This document shows, piece after piece, positions 25,571 through 33,836 of a DNA stretch of 64,000 nt (its first letter is position 1; each line of letters opens with the position of its first letter). Origin of the DNA: JAVEDQ01 sp035468175. GTDB lineage: Bacteria; Actinomycetota; Actinomycetes; Frankiales; Frankiaceae. The position numbers and the translations under genes were made by a program. The stretch spans positions 12,509-76,508 of the forward strand of contig DATITC010000172.1 of NCBI GenBank assembly GCA_035468175.1, given 5' to 3'. The notes beneath the pieces were generated by a model that had not been told where the DNA came from, searched no databases, and saw only the letters and a list, made by a program, of their open reading frames with translations.

Positions 25571-27346
25571 ATGGCGCGCTTTGACGTCTGGGCACCCGCT
25601 GCCTCCGCCGTCGAGGTCGACATCGCCGAGCCGTCGAAAGCGGCGGGGCGTACGGCGCTGAGCCTCGGGGACGACGGCTGGTGGGGGGTCGACGTCCCGG
25701 ACGCGGCGCCCGGGGACGACTACTCCTTCCGGCTCGGGATCGACGGAGGAGAACCGGGCGAACCGCTGCCCGACCCACGCTCCCGGTGGCAGCCGCACGG
25801 GGTCGACGGGCCCTCCCGGCTCTACGACGACGCCGCCTTCACGTGGACCGACGACCGATGGCGGGGGCTCCCGCTTGCCGGCAGCGTCCTCTACGAACTC
25901 CACGTCGGCACCTTCACCGACGAGGGCACGTTCGACGCGGCCGTGGAGAAGCTCGACCACCTGGTCGACCTGGGCGTCGACGCGGTGGAGTTGCTACCGG
26001 TCAACGCCTTCGGCGGCGTGCGTGGCTGGGGCTACGACGGTGTCGACCTGTTCGCGGTGCACGACCCGTACGGCGGCCCGGACGGGCTGAAGCGGCTCGT
26101 CGACGCCTGTCACGCCCGCGGCCTCGGCGTGGTGATGGACGTCGTCTACAACCACCTCGGCCCGGCCGGCAACTACCTCGGCCGCTTCGGCCCCTATTTC
26201 ACCGACACCCACGTCACGCCGTGGGGCTCGGCGGTCAACCTCGACGCACCCGGTTCCGACGGGGTCCGGGCGTTCATTCTCGACAACGCGCGGATGTGGC
26301 TCCGCGACTTCCACATCGACGGGCTGCGGCTCGACGCCGTCCATGCACTGGCCGACGAGCGCGCGATCCACGTGCTCGAGGAACTCGCTGCCACCGTCGA
26401 ACAGCTGGGGGCGCAGACTCGCCGGCCCTTGTTCTTGATCGCCGAGAGCGACCTCAACGACCCCAAGCTCATCCGGTCCCGGCAGTCCGGCGGTTACGGC
26501 CTGGACGCGCAGTGGTGCGACGACGTGCACCACGCGCTGTGGGCGACCCTGTCCGGTGAGCGCCAGGGCTACTACGTCGACTTCGGCCCGCTCGCCGTGT
26601 TGGCGAAGGCCATGACGAAGGCTTTCGTGCACGACGGCAGCTATTCGACGTTCCGGGGGCGCCGGCACGGTCGACCGGCGACCGGGGTGGCCGCCCACCG
26701 CTTCGTCACGTTCCTGCAGGATCACGACCAGATCGGCAATCGGGGGTTGGGAGACCGGGCCACAGCGACGCTGCCGGATGAACTGCTGCAGGTCGGTGCC
26801 GCCTTGCTGCTGCTCTCCCCCTACACCCCGATGCTGTTCATGGGCGAGGAGTGGGGGGCCCGGACGCCGTGGCAGTTCTTCTCCGACCAAGCCGGAGAGC
26901 TCGGCGAAGCGGTCCGGACGGGACGGCGCGCCGAGTTCGCCGCCCACGGGTGGGCGACCGGGGACGTGCCGGACCCGCAGGACCCGGGCACCTTCCAGCA
27001 CTCGAAGCTCGACTGGTCCGAGCCGACGTCCCAGCGCGGAGCGGCGCTGCTCGACTGGTACCGCAAATTGCTGCGGCTGCGCCGCGTCGAGCCCGACCTG
27101 ACCGATCCCGATCTCGGCAACGTGCATGTCTCCTTCGACCGGGAGACCGAGGACGAGCCAGGTAGCTGGTTCGTCCTGCGCCGCAAGTCGGTCGCGATCG
27201 CGGTCAACCTCGGCTCGGAGCGCCAGGTGATCCCGGTCCCCGGCACTCCCGTCCGGATGCTTCTGACCTCGCAGCCGGGCTTCGGTTTCGGGGACGGCGC
27301 CGTCGGCATCGCCGGGCGCTCGGTGGCGGTCCTGAAGCTGATCTGA
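25571..27346 (+). CDS. treZ: Malto-oligosyltrehalose trehalohydrolase TreZ
   Basis: 591 aa. An N-terminal CBM48-like domain (MARFDVWAPAASAVEVDI) precedes a GH13 barrel: VELLPVNAFGGVRGWGYDGVD, VMDVVYNHLGPAGNYL, catalytic Asp in IDGLRLDAVHAL, Glu in LIAESDLNDP and FLQDHDQIGNRG. It releases free trehalose from maltooligosyl-trehalose made by TreY. GGAAGG lies 7 nt before the ATG. It is separated from treY by rrf2, the AbiEi/DUF559 gene and tauE, all on the same strand, so cotranscription with treY is uncertain. Confidence 0.95.
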   Translation: MARFDVWAPAASAVEVDIAEPSKAAGRTALSLGDDGWWGVDVPDAAPGDDYSFRLGIDGGEPGEPLPDPRSRWQPHGVDGPSRLYDDAAFTWTDDRWRGLPLAGSVLYELHVGTFTDEGTFDAAVEKLDHLVDLGVDAVELLPVNAFGGVRGWGYDGVDLFAVHDPYGGPDGLKRLVDACHARGLGVVMDVVYNHLGPAGNYLGRFGPYFTDTHVTPWGSAVNLDAPGSDGVRAFILDNARMWLRDFHIDGLRLDAVHALADERAIHVLEELAATVEQLGAQTRRPLFLIAESDLNDPKLIRSRQSGGYGLDAQWCDDVHHALWATLSGERQGYYVDFGPLAVLAKAMTKAFVHDGSYSTFRGRRHGRPATGVAAHRFVTFLQDHDQIGNRGLGDRATATLPDELLQVGAALLLLSPYTPMLFMGEEWGARTPWQFFSDQAGELGEAVRTGRRAEFAAHGWATGDVPDPQDPGTFQHSKLDWSEPTSQRGAALLDWYRKLLRLRRVEPDLTDPDLGNVHVSFDRETEDEPGSWFVLRRKSVAIAVNLGSERQVIPVPGTPVRMLLTSQPGFGFGDGAVGIAGRSVAVLKLI

Positions 27347-27400
27347 CCGGGCCGGGTCGCGAGTCCGTGACCTTTCAGACCAGTCGGGGAGGGCGCAGAC

Positions 27401-27460
27401 ATGCGGATCGTGGTCACCGGGGCGTCCGGAAACGTCGGAAGTCGTGTTCTCGAATGCGAG
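27401..27460 (+). pseudogene. N-terminal fragment of an NAD-dependent epimerase/reductase
   Basis: ATG 27401, after a GAGGG, starts MRIVVTGASGNVGSRVLE, the unmistakable Rossmann N-terminus of NAD-dependent epimerases (GxxGxxG). Coding similarity then ends within ~20 codons, the sequence turns into Arg/Pro-rich nonsense and runs into an 18-bp tandem repeat. The rest of the gene (~300 codons) is missing. A convergent intact NAD(P)H-binding gene lies 160 bp further on. Confidence 0.65.
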
Positions 27461-27545
27461 CGGTGGTACGAGCCCCGTCCTTCAGGCCGTTCGTGGACCG
27501 AGCGACCAGATCGTTCCCGCCGGCAGAGGCCTGCTGCCCCGGTTC

Positions 27546-27611
27546 GGCGGCAAGCTCCAGGACGGCGGCAAGCTCTAGGACGGCGGCAAGCTCTGGGACG
27601 GCGGCAGCGGC
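27546..27611. repeat. 18-bp tandem repeat, 3.6 units
   Basis: CGGCGGCAAGCTCYRGGA occurs at 27546-27563, 27564-27581 and 27582-27599 with a partial fourth unit to 27611. It lies in the debris between the epimerase fragment and the stop of the convergent NmrA-like gene, perhaps marking the deletion scar. Confidence 0.85.
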
Positions 27612-27619
27612 GCGAGCCG

Positions 27620-28381
27620 CTAGCGCTGGAGAGCCGGGTCCGGCTGCGCCTCGAGCCATTCGGCGAACGTCTGCCGTCCCCGTGGTCCCACCGTCAGGGG
27701 CAGCAGTCCTCCGGACGCCGCTGCGCGGGCAGCCGCGCCGGGAAGCCGGAGCGGGATCACCCGACGACGTGAACCCCGGCTCCGCAACAGCTGCCGGACC
27801 AGGTCGGGCATCTGATGCTCTTCCGGACCGGCGAAGTCCGGCGCCGTTCCGAGCGGTTCACCCAAGGCGAGCCGCACCAGTTCCTCCGCCACCTCCTGCG
27901 CCGCGACGGGCTGGGTCAGCATGCGCGGTAGGACGACGACCGGCCCGATTGCCGCACGCTGTACCATCTGCTCGGCGAACTCGTGGAATTGGGTGGCGCG
28001 GAGCACGGTGATCGGAACCGCGCTCTCCAGGAGCAGCTCCTCCTGGCGACGCTTGCCGGCGTAGTAGCCGAGGTCGACCCGGTCGACCCCGACGATCGAG
28101 AGCGCGACGAGATGGTCGATCCCCGCTCGGGCGCTCGCCTCCAGCAGATGCCGGGTGGACGCCTCGAAGAACCGCAAGGCCGCCCGGCGGCTCATCGCGG
28201 TCACGTTGGTGACGTCGATGAGTCGCTCGCTCCCGTCCAGGGCGGCGTCCAGCCCGCTGCCCGTGGTCACGTCGACCCCCGTCGAGCGGGCCAGAACCAC
28301 CGGCGTGTGCCCCGCGCTTCGGATCACGTCCACGACGTGCCGTCCGACCAGTCCCGTGCCGCCCGCCACCGCGATGCGCAT
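27620..28381 (-). CDS. NAD(P)H-binding NmrA-like protein
   Basis: 253 aa. Rossmann motif IAVAGGTGLVGRHVV at the N-terminus, then LIDVTNVTAM, HLVALSIVGVDRVDLGYYAGKRRQEELL and ITVLRATQFHEFAEQM, typical of atypical short-chain dehydrogenases of the NmrA/NAD(P)H-binding family. The YxxGK arrangement (YYAGKR) holds the usual lysine. Substrate unknown; many act as redox sensors or isoflavone-reductase-like enzymes. Cytosolic. Downstream of it on the same strand is only repeat-rich debris. Confidence 0.88.
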   Translation of the reverse strand: MRIAVAGGTGLVGRHVVDVIRSAGHTPVVLARSTGVDVTTGSGLDAALDGSERLIDVTNVTAMSRRAALRFFEASTRHLLEASARAGIDHLVALSIVGVDRVDLGYYAGKRRQEELLLESAVPITVLRATQFHEFAEQMVQRAAIGPVVVLPRMLTQPVAAQEVAEELVRLALGEPLGTAPDFAGPEEHQMPDLVRQLLRSRGSRRRVIPLRLPGAAARAAASGGLLPLTVGPRGRQTFAEWLEAQPDPALQR

Positions 28382-28495
28382 CGTTCCGCCCTCCCCGTTC
28401 TCGGTACCTGCCAGCAGAATGACGGATCACGCGCCGGCACTGTGACACCCGCCGCGACATCCAGCGAACGCGGACGGATGTCATCGCGACCTCCA

Positions 28496-29530
28496 TCAGA
28501 TCTCGGCACCCTCACGCATCAGGGCGCCGAGCCGGCTGACCGCACGCTGGTACTTCTTGCGATGAGGTCCGTGGAGGAGTTCCTCGCCGAACAGCTCCGC
28601 GACCGGAGCGCCGGAAGCGACGATCGGCACCTTGCGGTCGTACAGCCGGTCGATCAGCACGCCGAGCCGCAGCGCGACCGCCTGGTCGGTCACCGGACGA
28701 AGCTGAGCGATGCCGACCAGCGGGACGTTGGCCACCAGCCGACCGTAGCGGGACGGGTGCAGGGTCGCGAGGTGGTCGCACAGCTCGACGAAGGTGTCGC
28801 AGGTCGCCCCGTCGACGGCGGCAACGCGCTGGGCGACCTGCTCGTCGGTCGGCGGTGCAGGCGCTTCCGGCCTCCCACGATGCCGGTAGTCCTGGCCCTC
28901 GATCCGCCGCACGTCGAACTGCTGGGCCAGCCCCTGGATCTCGCGCAGGAAGTCATCGGCGGCGAACCGTTGTTGGCCGAGGTCCTCCGGCTGCGTGTTG
29001 CTCGTCGTCGCCAGAAAGACGCCTGCGGCGACGAGCTGGTCGAGCAGCGAGCTGACCAGCACCGTGTCACCGGGATCGTCCAGCTCGAACTCGTCGACCG
29101 CGAGCAGCCGGAAGCCGGACAGCGCCTCCACCGTGGCGGCGAAGCCGAGCGCGCCGACCAGCGAGGTCAGTTCGACGAATGTTCCGTACGCCTTCGGCCC
29201 GGGCGACGCGTGCCACAACGACGCGAGCAGGTGGGTCTTGCCGACGCCGAACCCGCCGTCGAGGTACAGGCCGGGCTTGCCGCCGGAACCGGTGCGCTTA
29301 CGCCGGCGGCCGAGGAGGGATCGTCCGGCGCGGGTTCTGCCACCGTCAGCGGCGGCCACCCGTTCAGCGAACGCCTGCATGGTCGCGAGGGCCGCCCGCT
29401 GGCTCGGCTCGTCCGGGTCGGGCCGGTAGGTCTCGAACCTGACACTGTCGAAGCGGGGTGGCGGCACCATCGCGGCGACGAGGGCGTCGGCCGGAACCTC
29501 CGGCGTGCGGTCGCTCAGGCGTTCGGGCAC
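28496..29530 (-). CDS. zapE: Cell division protein ZapE / AFG1-like ATPase
   Basis: 344 aa. Walker A is GGFGVGKTHLLAS, Walker B LLAVDEFELDDPGD, followed by the sensor region VFLATTSNTQPEDL, all characteristic of AFG1/ZapE AAA+ ATPases. In E. coli ZapE destabilises FtsZ rings under stress; the role in actinobacteria is not established. GTG 29530 is chosen because the family N-terminus (LSDRTPEVPADALVAAMVPPPRF) begins there; the open frame upstream overlaps the divergent reductase. Only 18 bp separate the two start codons, so promoters must overlap the coding starts. Confidence 0.9.
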   Translation of the reverse strand: MPERLSDRTPEVPADALVAAMVPPPRFDSVRFETYRPDPDEPSQRAALATMQAFAERVAAADGGRTRAGRSLLGRRRKRTGSGGKPGLYLDGGFGVGKTHLLASLWHASPGPKAYGTFVELTSLVGALGFAATVEALSGFRLLAVDEFELDDPGDTVLVSSLLDQLVAAGVFLATTSNTQPEDLGQQRFAADDFLREIQGLAQQFDVRRIEGQDYRHRGRPEAPAPPTDEQVAQRVAAVDGATCDTFVELCDHLATLHPSRYGRLVANVPLVGIAQLRPVTDQAVALRLGVLIDRLYDRKVPIVASGAPVAELFGEELLHGPHRKKYQRAVSRLGALMREGAEI

Positions 29531-29548
29531 GCCTCTAGTGTTCCTGCC

Positions 29549-30289
29549 GTGCGCAGTCTGCTCCCGCCGGGCGTGGGTGAGCCCGACCTCGAATCCGTCT
29601 ACGCCTTCCCCGACATCCCGGCCGGAGAGGTCTTCCTCCGCGGCAACTTCGTCAGCAGCGTCGACGGTGCCATCGAGGTGGACGGCCGGTCCGGTCCGCT
29701 CGGCGGAACCGGCGACAAGCGGATCTTCGGCCTGCTGCGCGGGCTGGCCGACGTCGTCCTGGTCGGCGCCGGCACCGCCCGGGCCGAGCGGTACGGGCCG
29801 GCGCAGTTGCCCGTCGATCGCCAACGGTCGCGGATCGCGGCCGGTCGAAGGGCTGTGCCACCCATCGCGGTCGTCACGGCGCACGGGATCGACGCCGGCC
29901 TACGCCTGCTGGAGTTCCGTGCGGGTGCGCCGAAGCCGCTGGTCCTGACGACCGAGGCGGTGGTGGCCGTGGCACCGGAACCGGTACGGGCGGCGGCCGA
30001 GTTCGTCGCCTGCGGAACGGAGACGGTGGACCTGCCCGCTGCGGTCGCCGCACTGCAAGCCCGGAACCTGACCCGCATCGTCTGTGAGGGCGGCCCACGG
30101 CTGATCACGGACCTGATTCGCGAAGGGCTGCTCGACGAGTTGTGCCTGACGCTCGCACCTCAGCTCGCCGGGCCCGGACGGGCCGGGATGAGCTCGGGCG
30201 AGCCGTGGCCGCAGCCACGGGGCCTCGACCTGGCCGGTGTGCTCGAGCAGGACGGCGACCTGTTTCTCCGCTACCGCCGCCGACCTTGA
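29549..30289 (+). CDS. RibD C-terminal-type reductase (pyrimidine reductase family)
   Basis: 246 aa, GTG start. The fold of dihydrofolate reductase/RibD-C is indicated by GNFVSSVDGAIEVDGRSG, GDKRIFGLLRGLADVVLVGAGTARAERYGP, PPIAVVTAHG and IVCEGGPRLITDLIREGLLDELCLTLAPQLAG. RibD-C enzymes reduce a ribosylamino-pyrimidine with NADPH in riboflavin synthesis; stand-alone actinobacterial copies are often of unknown substrate. No other rib genes are near. Divergent from zapE. Confidence 0.88.
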   Translation: MRSLLPPGVGEPDLESVYAFPDIPAGEVFLRGNFVSSVDGAIEVDGRSGPLGGTGDKRIFGLLRGLADVVLVGAGTARAERYGPAQLPVDRQRSRIAAGRRAVPPIAVVTAHGIDAGLRLLEFRAGAPKPLVLTTEAVVAVAPEPVRAAAEFVACGTETVDLPAAVAALQARNLTRIVCEGGPRLITDLIREGLLDELCLTLAPQLAGPGRAGMSSGEPWPQPRGLDLAGVLEQDGDLFLRYRRRP

Positions 30290-30313
30290 GTTGCTGTTGT
30301 TCCGGCGCTGCCG

Positions 30314-30485
30314 TCAGCTCTCGTCGCCGGCTGTCGTCTCCTGGCCGGTGTTGCCGTAGTCGTTCTCCGGCACCTGAGGGTCCGGGCTGAAGTCCGCCGC
30401 CGTGCAACCGGATGCCGAAATGCCACCACGCGGGGTCCGACGTCTGGGGCTCTGACGTCTGGGGCTGGTCCGACTCTCCGCTCAT
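30314..30485 (-). pseudogene. Small unknown gene with a probable +1 frameshift
   Basis: ATG 30485 opens 10 bp after the GT9 stop. Codon use is strongly G/C-ending to about codon 30 (SDPAWWHFGIRLH), then collapses in that frame. A second frame with excellent codon use (DFSPDPQVPENDYGNTGQ...) takes over and stops at 30314-30316. Removing one G in the GGCGGCGG run near 30379 joins them into a 56-aa acidic protein. The total of 172 nt is one base more than a multiple of three, which agrees. It is probably the last gene of the glycosyltransferase operon; the family is not recognised. Confidence 0.55.
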
Positions 30486-30494
30486 GTCCGGCCC

Positions 30495-31529
30495 CTACCC
30501 GCGGTCTCGGAAACGGGCACGCGTCCGGGCGAGCGCATGCAGAACGTCGCGCTCGTCCAGGTCGGCCATGCAGTCGGCGTGGCCGTCGTCCGTGAGCGGA
30601 CAAGAGGCGGACCACCAGCACTCCTGTTCGGTGATCGCCGTGGGACGTCGGACCGGGCAGCCCGGCAGCCCCTGAAGGTTCACGCTGGCCGGGTCGGACA
30701 AGCCGTAACGGACGCCGAGCGTCGGTCCGTAGAGCCCGACCGCTGGCGTGCCGACTGCGGTGGCGAGCCGGACCGGGCCGGTGTCACCACCCACCGCCAC
30801 ACCGCCGCGAGCGCCCACCTCGGCGGCGACGGCGGCGAACTCGCGGAGGCTCTGCCGCGGCAGCACGTGCGCGACGGGCAGGTCAGCGCCGTCCGGCACC
30901 GTGACGCAGACGCGCCCGGCGGTCGTGAGTTCCTCGGCGAGCCGGTGCCACCGGTCACGCGGCCACCTCTTGACAGGCATCCCCGCTTCGGGGAGCAGCA
31001 GCACCGGGCGCTGCAGCTCGGGTGGGAACAGCCGGGCGCCCTGCTCTCGCTCCGCCTCCGCGAGCACGACCCGCAGCGGGAGCTCGACGTCGGCCGGGTC
31101 GATGACACCGACCCCGGCGAGGAGCCGGAGGAACCGCCGCTCGACCAGCTCGTCCGGCGGCGGCGAGCGCCAGAGGTTGGTCACCGCGTGCGGGACCCGT
31201 GCCTCGAGCACCTCGGCGATACCGCTGTGCATGGTGGTGGAGACCGCCAGGTCCGCCGGGTGGAGGTCGAGGTGACGGGTGAGCCCTCCGGCGGCGTCGT
31301 CGGCGTCGGCGACGGTCACGGAGGCGATTGACGGATCAGCGGCGAGCAGGCTGTCCCCCGGCGCGAGTGTCACCACCCGCAGCGCCGCCCGGGGGAACCG
31401 CCGTCCCAGCGCGGCAATGGCGGGCAGAACGAGCAGTAGGTCGCCGAAGCCGCCCAGAAGCTCCACGACGACGATCTCCCGGACCTCGTCCGGGCGCGCC
31501 GTCCGGCCCGGCCCGGTCGGCCCGGTCAC
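30495..31529 (-). CDS. Glycosyltransferase family 9 (heptosyltransferase-like)
   Basis: 344 aa; GTG 31529 overlaps the stop of the upstream GT4 gene (GTGA). GT9 features: VVVELLGGFGDLLLVLPAIAAL at the N-terminus, STTMHSGIAEVL, VLLLPEAGMPVKRWPRDRWHRLAEEL, and VAVGGDTGPVRLATAVGTPAVGLYGPT near the C-terminus. The C-terminal stretch has CPVRRP...ECWWSASCPL with several cysteines. In Gram-negatives GT9 adds heptose to LPS; in actinobacteria it modifies other glycans or secondary metabolites. With the GT4 gene it forms a two-enzyme glycan unit. Confidence 0.9.
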   Translation of the reverse strand: MTGPTGPGRTARPDEVREIVVVELLGGFGDLLLVLPAIAALGRRFPRAALRVVTLAPGDSLLAADPSIASVTVADADDAAGGLTRHLDLHPADLAVSTTMHSGIAEVLEARVPHAVTNLWRSPPPDELVERRFLRLLAGVGVIDPADVELPLRVVLAEAEREQGARLFPPELQRPVLLLPEAGMPVKRWPRDRWHRLAEELTTAGRVCVTVPDGADLPVAHVLPRQSLREFAAVAAEVGARGGVAVGGDTGPVRLATAVGTPAVGLYGPTLGVRYGLSDPASVNLQGLPGCPVRRPTAITEQECWWSASCPLTDDGHADCMADLDERDVLHALARTRARFRDRG

Positions 31530-32665
31530 GAGCCGAGCACCTCGTCGTAGAGCGCTGCGTGCGCCGTGGCGACTGCTGCCCAGGTTCGGCCGGCCATCCG
31601 TTCCGCGCCGACCGCAGCCAGCCGCGTCCGCTCCGCCTCGTCCTGCAGGAGCCGGCCCAGCGCCGTCCGCAGGGTCGCGGCGTCCCGGGGCCGAGCCGGC
31701 AGAACGGCACCGACCGCGTCCTCGTCCGGACCGTCCGGCGGCTCGGTCGCGACCACCGGCAAACCGTGGGCCCAGCAGGTCAGCAGCGACCCGCTCTTCG
31801 CCGTGATGCCGTGGGTGAACGGCAGTGCCGCGAGATCCGCGGCGCGGAGCCAGCGGGACGCTGCCTCTTCGTCCGCGAAGCCGGTGAACGTCAACGCCTC
31901 GTCCGGCAGCCCGGCGTCGGCGGCGAGGCCCCGGAGCTCGTCGATGAAGGCGTCGGCCTCCTCGTCCGGCCAGGCCAGCGACCGCCAGCCGCCCACGGCC
32001 ACGATGCGTAGGCCGGGCGCGGAGGAGGCGCGGAGCGCGGCGACGGCCTCGATGAGGTAGCGCAGCCCCTTCACCGGATGCACGAAGCCGAAGAAGGCGA
32101 CCAGCGGTACGTCGGCCGCCAGCCCCAGCTCCCGGCGCGCCGCCATCCGGTCCCCGGGGTAGGCGACGCCGACGTTGGCCCCGATCGGGATGACCCGGGC
32201 GGCCCGCCCCAGCCGATCCCGGACGACGTCGGCGTGGCCGCGACCGGTGACGACGAGCGCGCGGCTGGCAGGGGCGAGCAGCAGCGTCTCGCGATCCCAG
32301 CGACCGGGGCGTTCGAACAGTCGGGAGAGCCGCTGCTCCGCGGCGGCCAGCACGTCCGGGCGTTCCAGCGGGGTCCACGTCCACCAGCCGTACTCGTGCA
32401 GCGTCGTCACCAGCGGCAGCCGGGTGCCGAGGGGCGCGAGGCCGATGCCGCCGGAGTAGCTGTAAGCCGACGGCGCGAACTGCACGTGGACGAGGTCGGA
32501 ATCCGCACGCGGGCGGAAATGCCACACCCCCGGCCACTCGGTGACCGTGGCGCGGAGGCCGACGGCCGGCAGCGCCGCGACGAGCCGCTCGACATAGGCG
32601 GAGACGCCGTCCCGGTCCGGCCGGTAACGGCCGACCACGATCTCGACGCGCCGCACTACCACCAC
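31526..32665 (-). CDS. Glycosyltransferase family 4
   Basis: 379 aa, GT-B fold. The acceptor domain holds RYRPDRDGVSAYVERL and DLVHVQFAPSAYSYSGGI; the donor domain holds VAFFGFVHPVKGLRYLIEAVAAL and ALPFTHGITAKSGSLLTCWAHGLPVVATEPPDGPDE, corresponding to the GT4 EX7E region (first Glu replaced in HGITAKSGSLL). No membrane segment, so it works in the cytosol or at the membrane face. GTG starts at 32665 or 32659 are both possible. Coupled to the GT9 gene; product and acceptor unknown. Confidence 0.9.
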   Translation of the reverse strand: MVVVRRVEIVVGRYRPDRDGVSAYVERLVAALPAVGLRATVTEWPGVWHFRPRADSDLVHVQFAPSAYSYSGGIGLAPLGTRLPLVTTLHEYGWWTWTPLERPDVLAAAEQRLSRLFERPGRWDRETLLLAPASRALVVTGRGHADVVRDRLGRAARVIPIGANVGVAYPGDRMAARRELGLAADVPLVAFFGFVHPVKGLRYLIEAVAALRASSAPGLRIVAVGGWRSLAWPDEEADAFIDELRGLAADAGLPDEALTFTGFADEEAASRWLRAADLAALPFTHGITAKSGSLLTCWAHGLPVVATEPPDGPDEDAVGAVLPARPRDAATLRTALGRLLQDEAERTRLAAVGAERMAGRTWAAVATAHAALYDEVLGS

Positions 32666-32711
32666 GGAAAGCTATCCACCCTCGCACCGCTCACACCGGC
32701 AGAATGGCCGC

Positions 32712-33809
32712 GTGCAGCTGCCCGTCCAGCCCCCCGTCGCGCCGATGCTCGCGAAGTCGGTACCGACCATCCCGCCCGGAGCCTCCTCCGGGCCAGCCTC
32801 CTCCGGGCCAGCGTGCTCCTATGAACCGAAGTGGGACGGCTTCCGGACGATCGTCTTCCGCGACGGCGACGAGGTCGAACTCGGGAGTCGGAACGAGCGG
32901 CCCATGACCCGCTACTTCCCGGAGGTGGTCGAGGCCGTCCGCCGGCTGTTGCCCGAGCGCATCGTGGTCGACGGCGAGATCGTGGTCGCGATGGACGGAC
33001 GGCTCGACTTCGAGGCCCTGCAGCAGCGGGTGCATCCAGCGGCCTCCCGGGTGACGAAGCTGAGCCTGGAAACCCCGGCGTCGTTCGTGGCCTTCGACCT
33101 GCTGGCCCTGGGCGACGACGACTTCACCGGGCGCCCGTTCGTCGAACGTCGGGCCGCCCTCATCGAAGCGCTCGGCGACGTACCGGCACCGATCCACGTG
33201 ACCCCGGCGACGACCGACGTGGCGGAGGCGAAGCGCTGGTTCGTCCAGTTCGAGGGTGCCGGGCTGGACGGCGTGGTGGCGAAGCCGCTGACCGTCACCT
33301 ACCAGCCGGACAAGCGCGTCATGTTCAAGATCAAGCACGAGCGGACCGCGGACTGCGTCGTCGCCGGCTACCGGGTGCACAAGAGCGGGCCAGAAGCGAT
33401 CGGCTCGCTGATGCTCGGCCTCTACACCGACGACGGCGTGCTCAATTCGGTCGGCGTCATCGGCGCCTTCCCGCTCGCCCGCCGCAAGGAGCTGTTCCGG
33501 GAGTTGCAGCCGCTCGTGACCGACTTCGACGGTCATCCGTGGAACTGGGCGGCCCATGCGGCCGGCGAGCGGACTCCGCGCAAGGGCGAGGGTTCGCGGT
33601 GGAACGCCGGCAAGGACCTGTCGTTCGTGCCGCTTCGGCCGGAGATCGTCGTCGAGGTCCGCTACGACCACATGGAGGGCGAGCGCTTCCGGCACACAGC
33701 GCAGTTCAACCGCTGGCGCCCGGACCGCACGCCCCGGTCGTGCACCTACGAGCAGCTCGAACGACCGGTCACGTATGCCCTCGAGGACATCGTGACGGGG
33801 ATGGGCTGA
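32712..33809 (+). CDS. ligC: ATP-dependent DNA ligase, LigC type
   Basis: 365 aa, GTG start. The adenylation Lys is in YEPKWDGFRTIVFRDG, with other nucleotidyltransferase motifs RNERPMTRYFP, VVDGEIVV, FVAFDLLA, LDGVVAKP and MFKIKHERTADCVV, then an OB-fold (PEIVVEVRYDHMEGERFRHTAQFNRWR). This matches the mycobacterial LigC group, used in base-excision repair and back-up end joining. An exact 15-bp duplication (32781-32810) inserts ASSGPASSGPA before motif I. The PrimPol partner is 7.4 kb away rather than adjacent. Confidence 0.92.
   Translation: MQLPVQPPVAPMLAKSVPTIPPGASSGPASSGPACSYEPKWDGFRTIVFRDGDEVELGSRNERPMTRYFPEVVEAVRRLLPERIVVDGEIVVAMDGRLDFEALQQRVHPAASRVTKLSLETPASFVAFDLLALGDDDFTGRPFVERRAALIEALGDVPAPIHVTPATTDVAEAKRWFVQFEGAGLDGVVAKPLTVTYQPDKRVMFKIKHERTADCVVAGYRVHKSGPEAIGSLMLGLYTDDGVLNSVGVIGAFPLARRKELFRELQPLVTDFDGHPWNWAAHAAGERTPRKGEGSRWNAGKDLSFVPLRPEIVVEVRYDHMEGERFRHTAQFNRWRPDRTPRSCTYEQLERPVTYALEDIVTGMG
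32781..32810. repeat. Exact 15-bp tandem duplication inside ligC
   Basis: GCCTCCTCCGGGCCA is repeated without mismatch at 32781-32795 and 32796-32810, giving an ASSGP-ASSGP insert upstream of the adenylation motif. Identity suggests a recent event. Confidence 0.95.
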
Positions 33810-33836
33810 ACTCGCGAGATGCGGGCCCGGCGGCAA

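Noticed and set aside
30495..32687. Apparent 730-aa fused glycosyltransferase
   Set aside because: Only the C-terminal 344 residues are GT9; the N-terminal part is the out-of-frame shadow of the GT4 gene, and a GTGA junction shows two genes.
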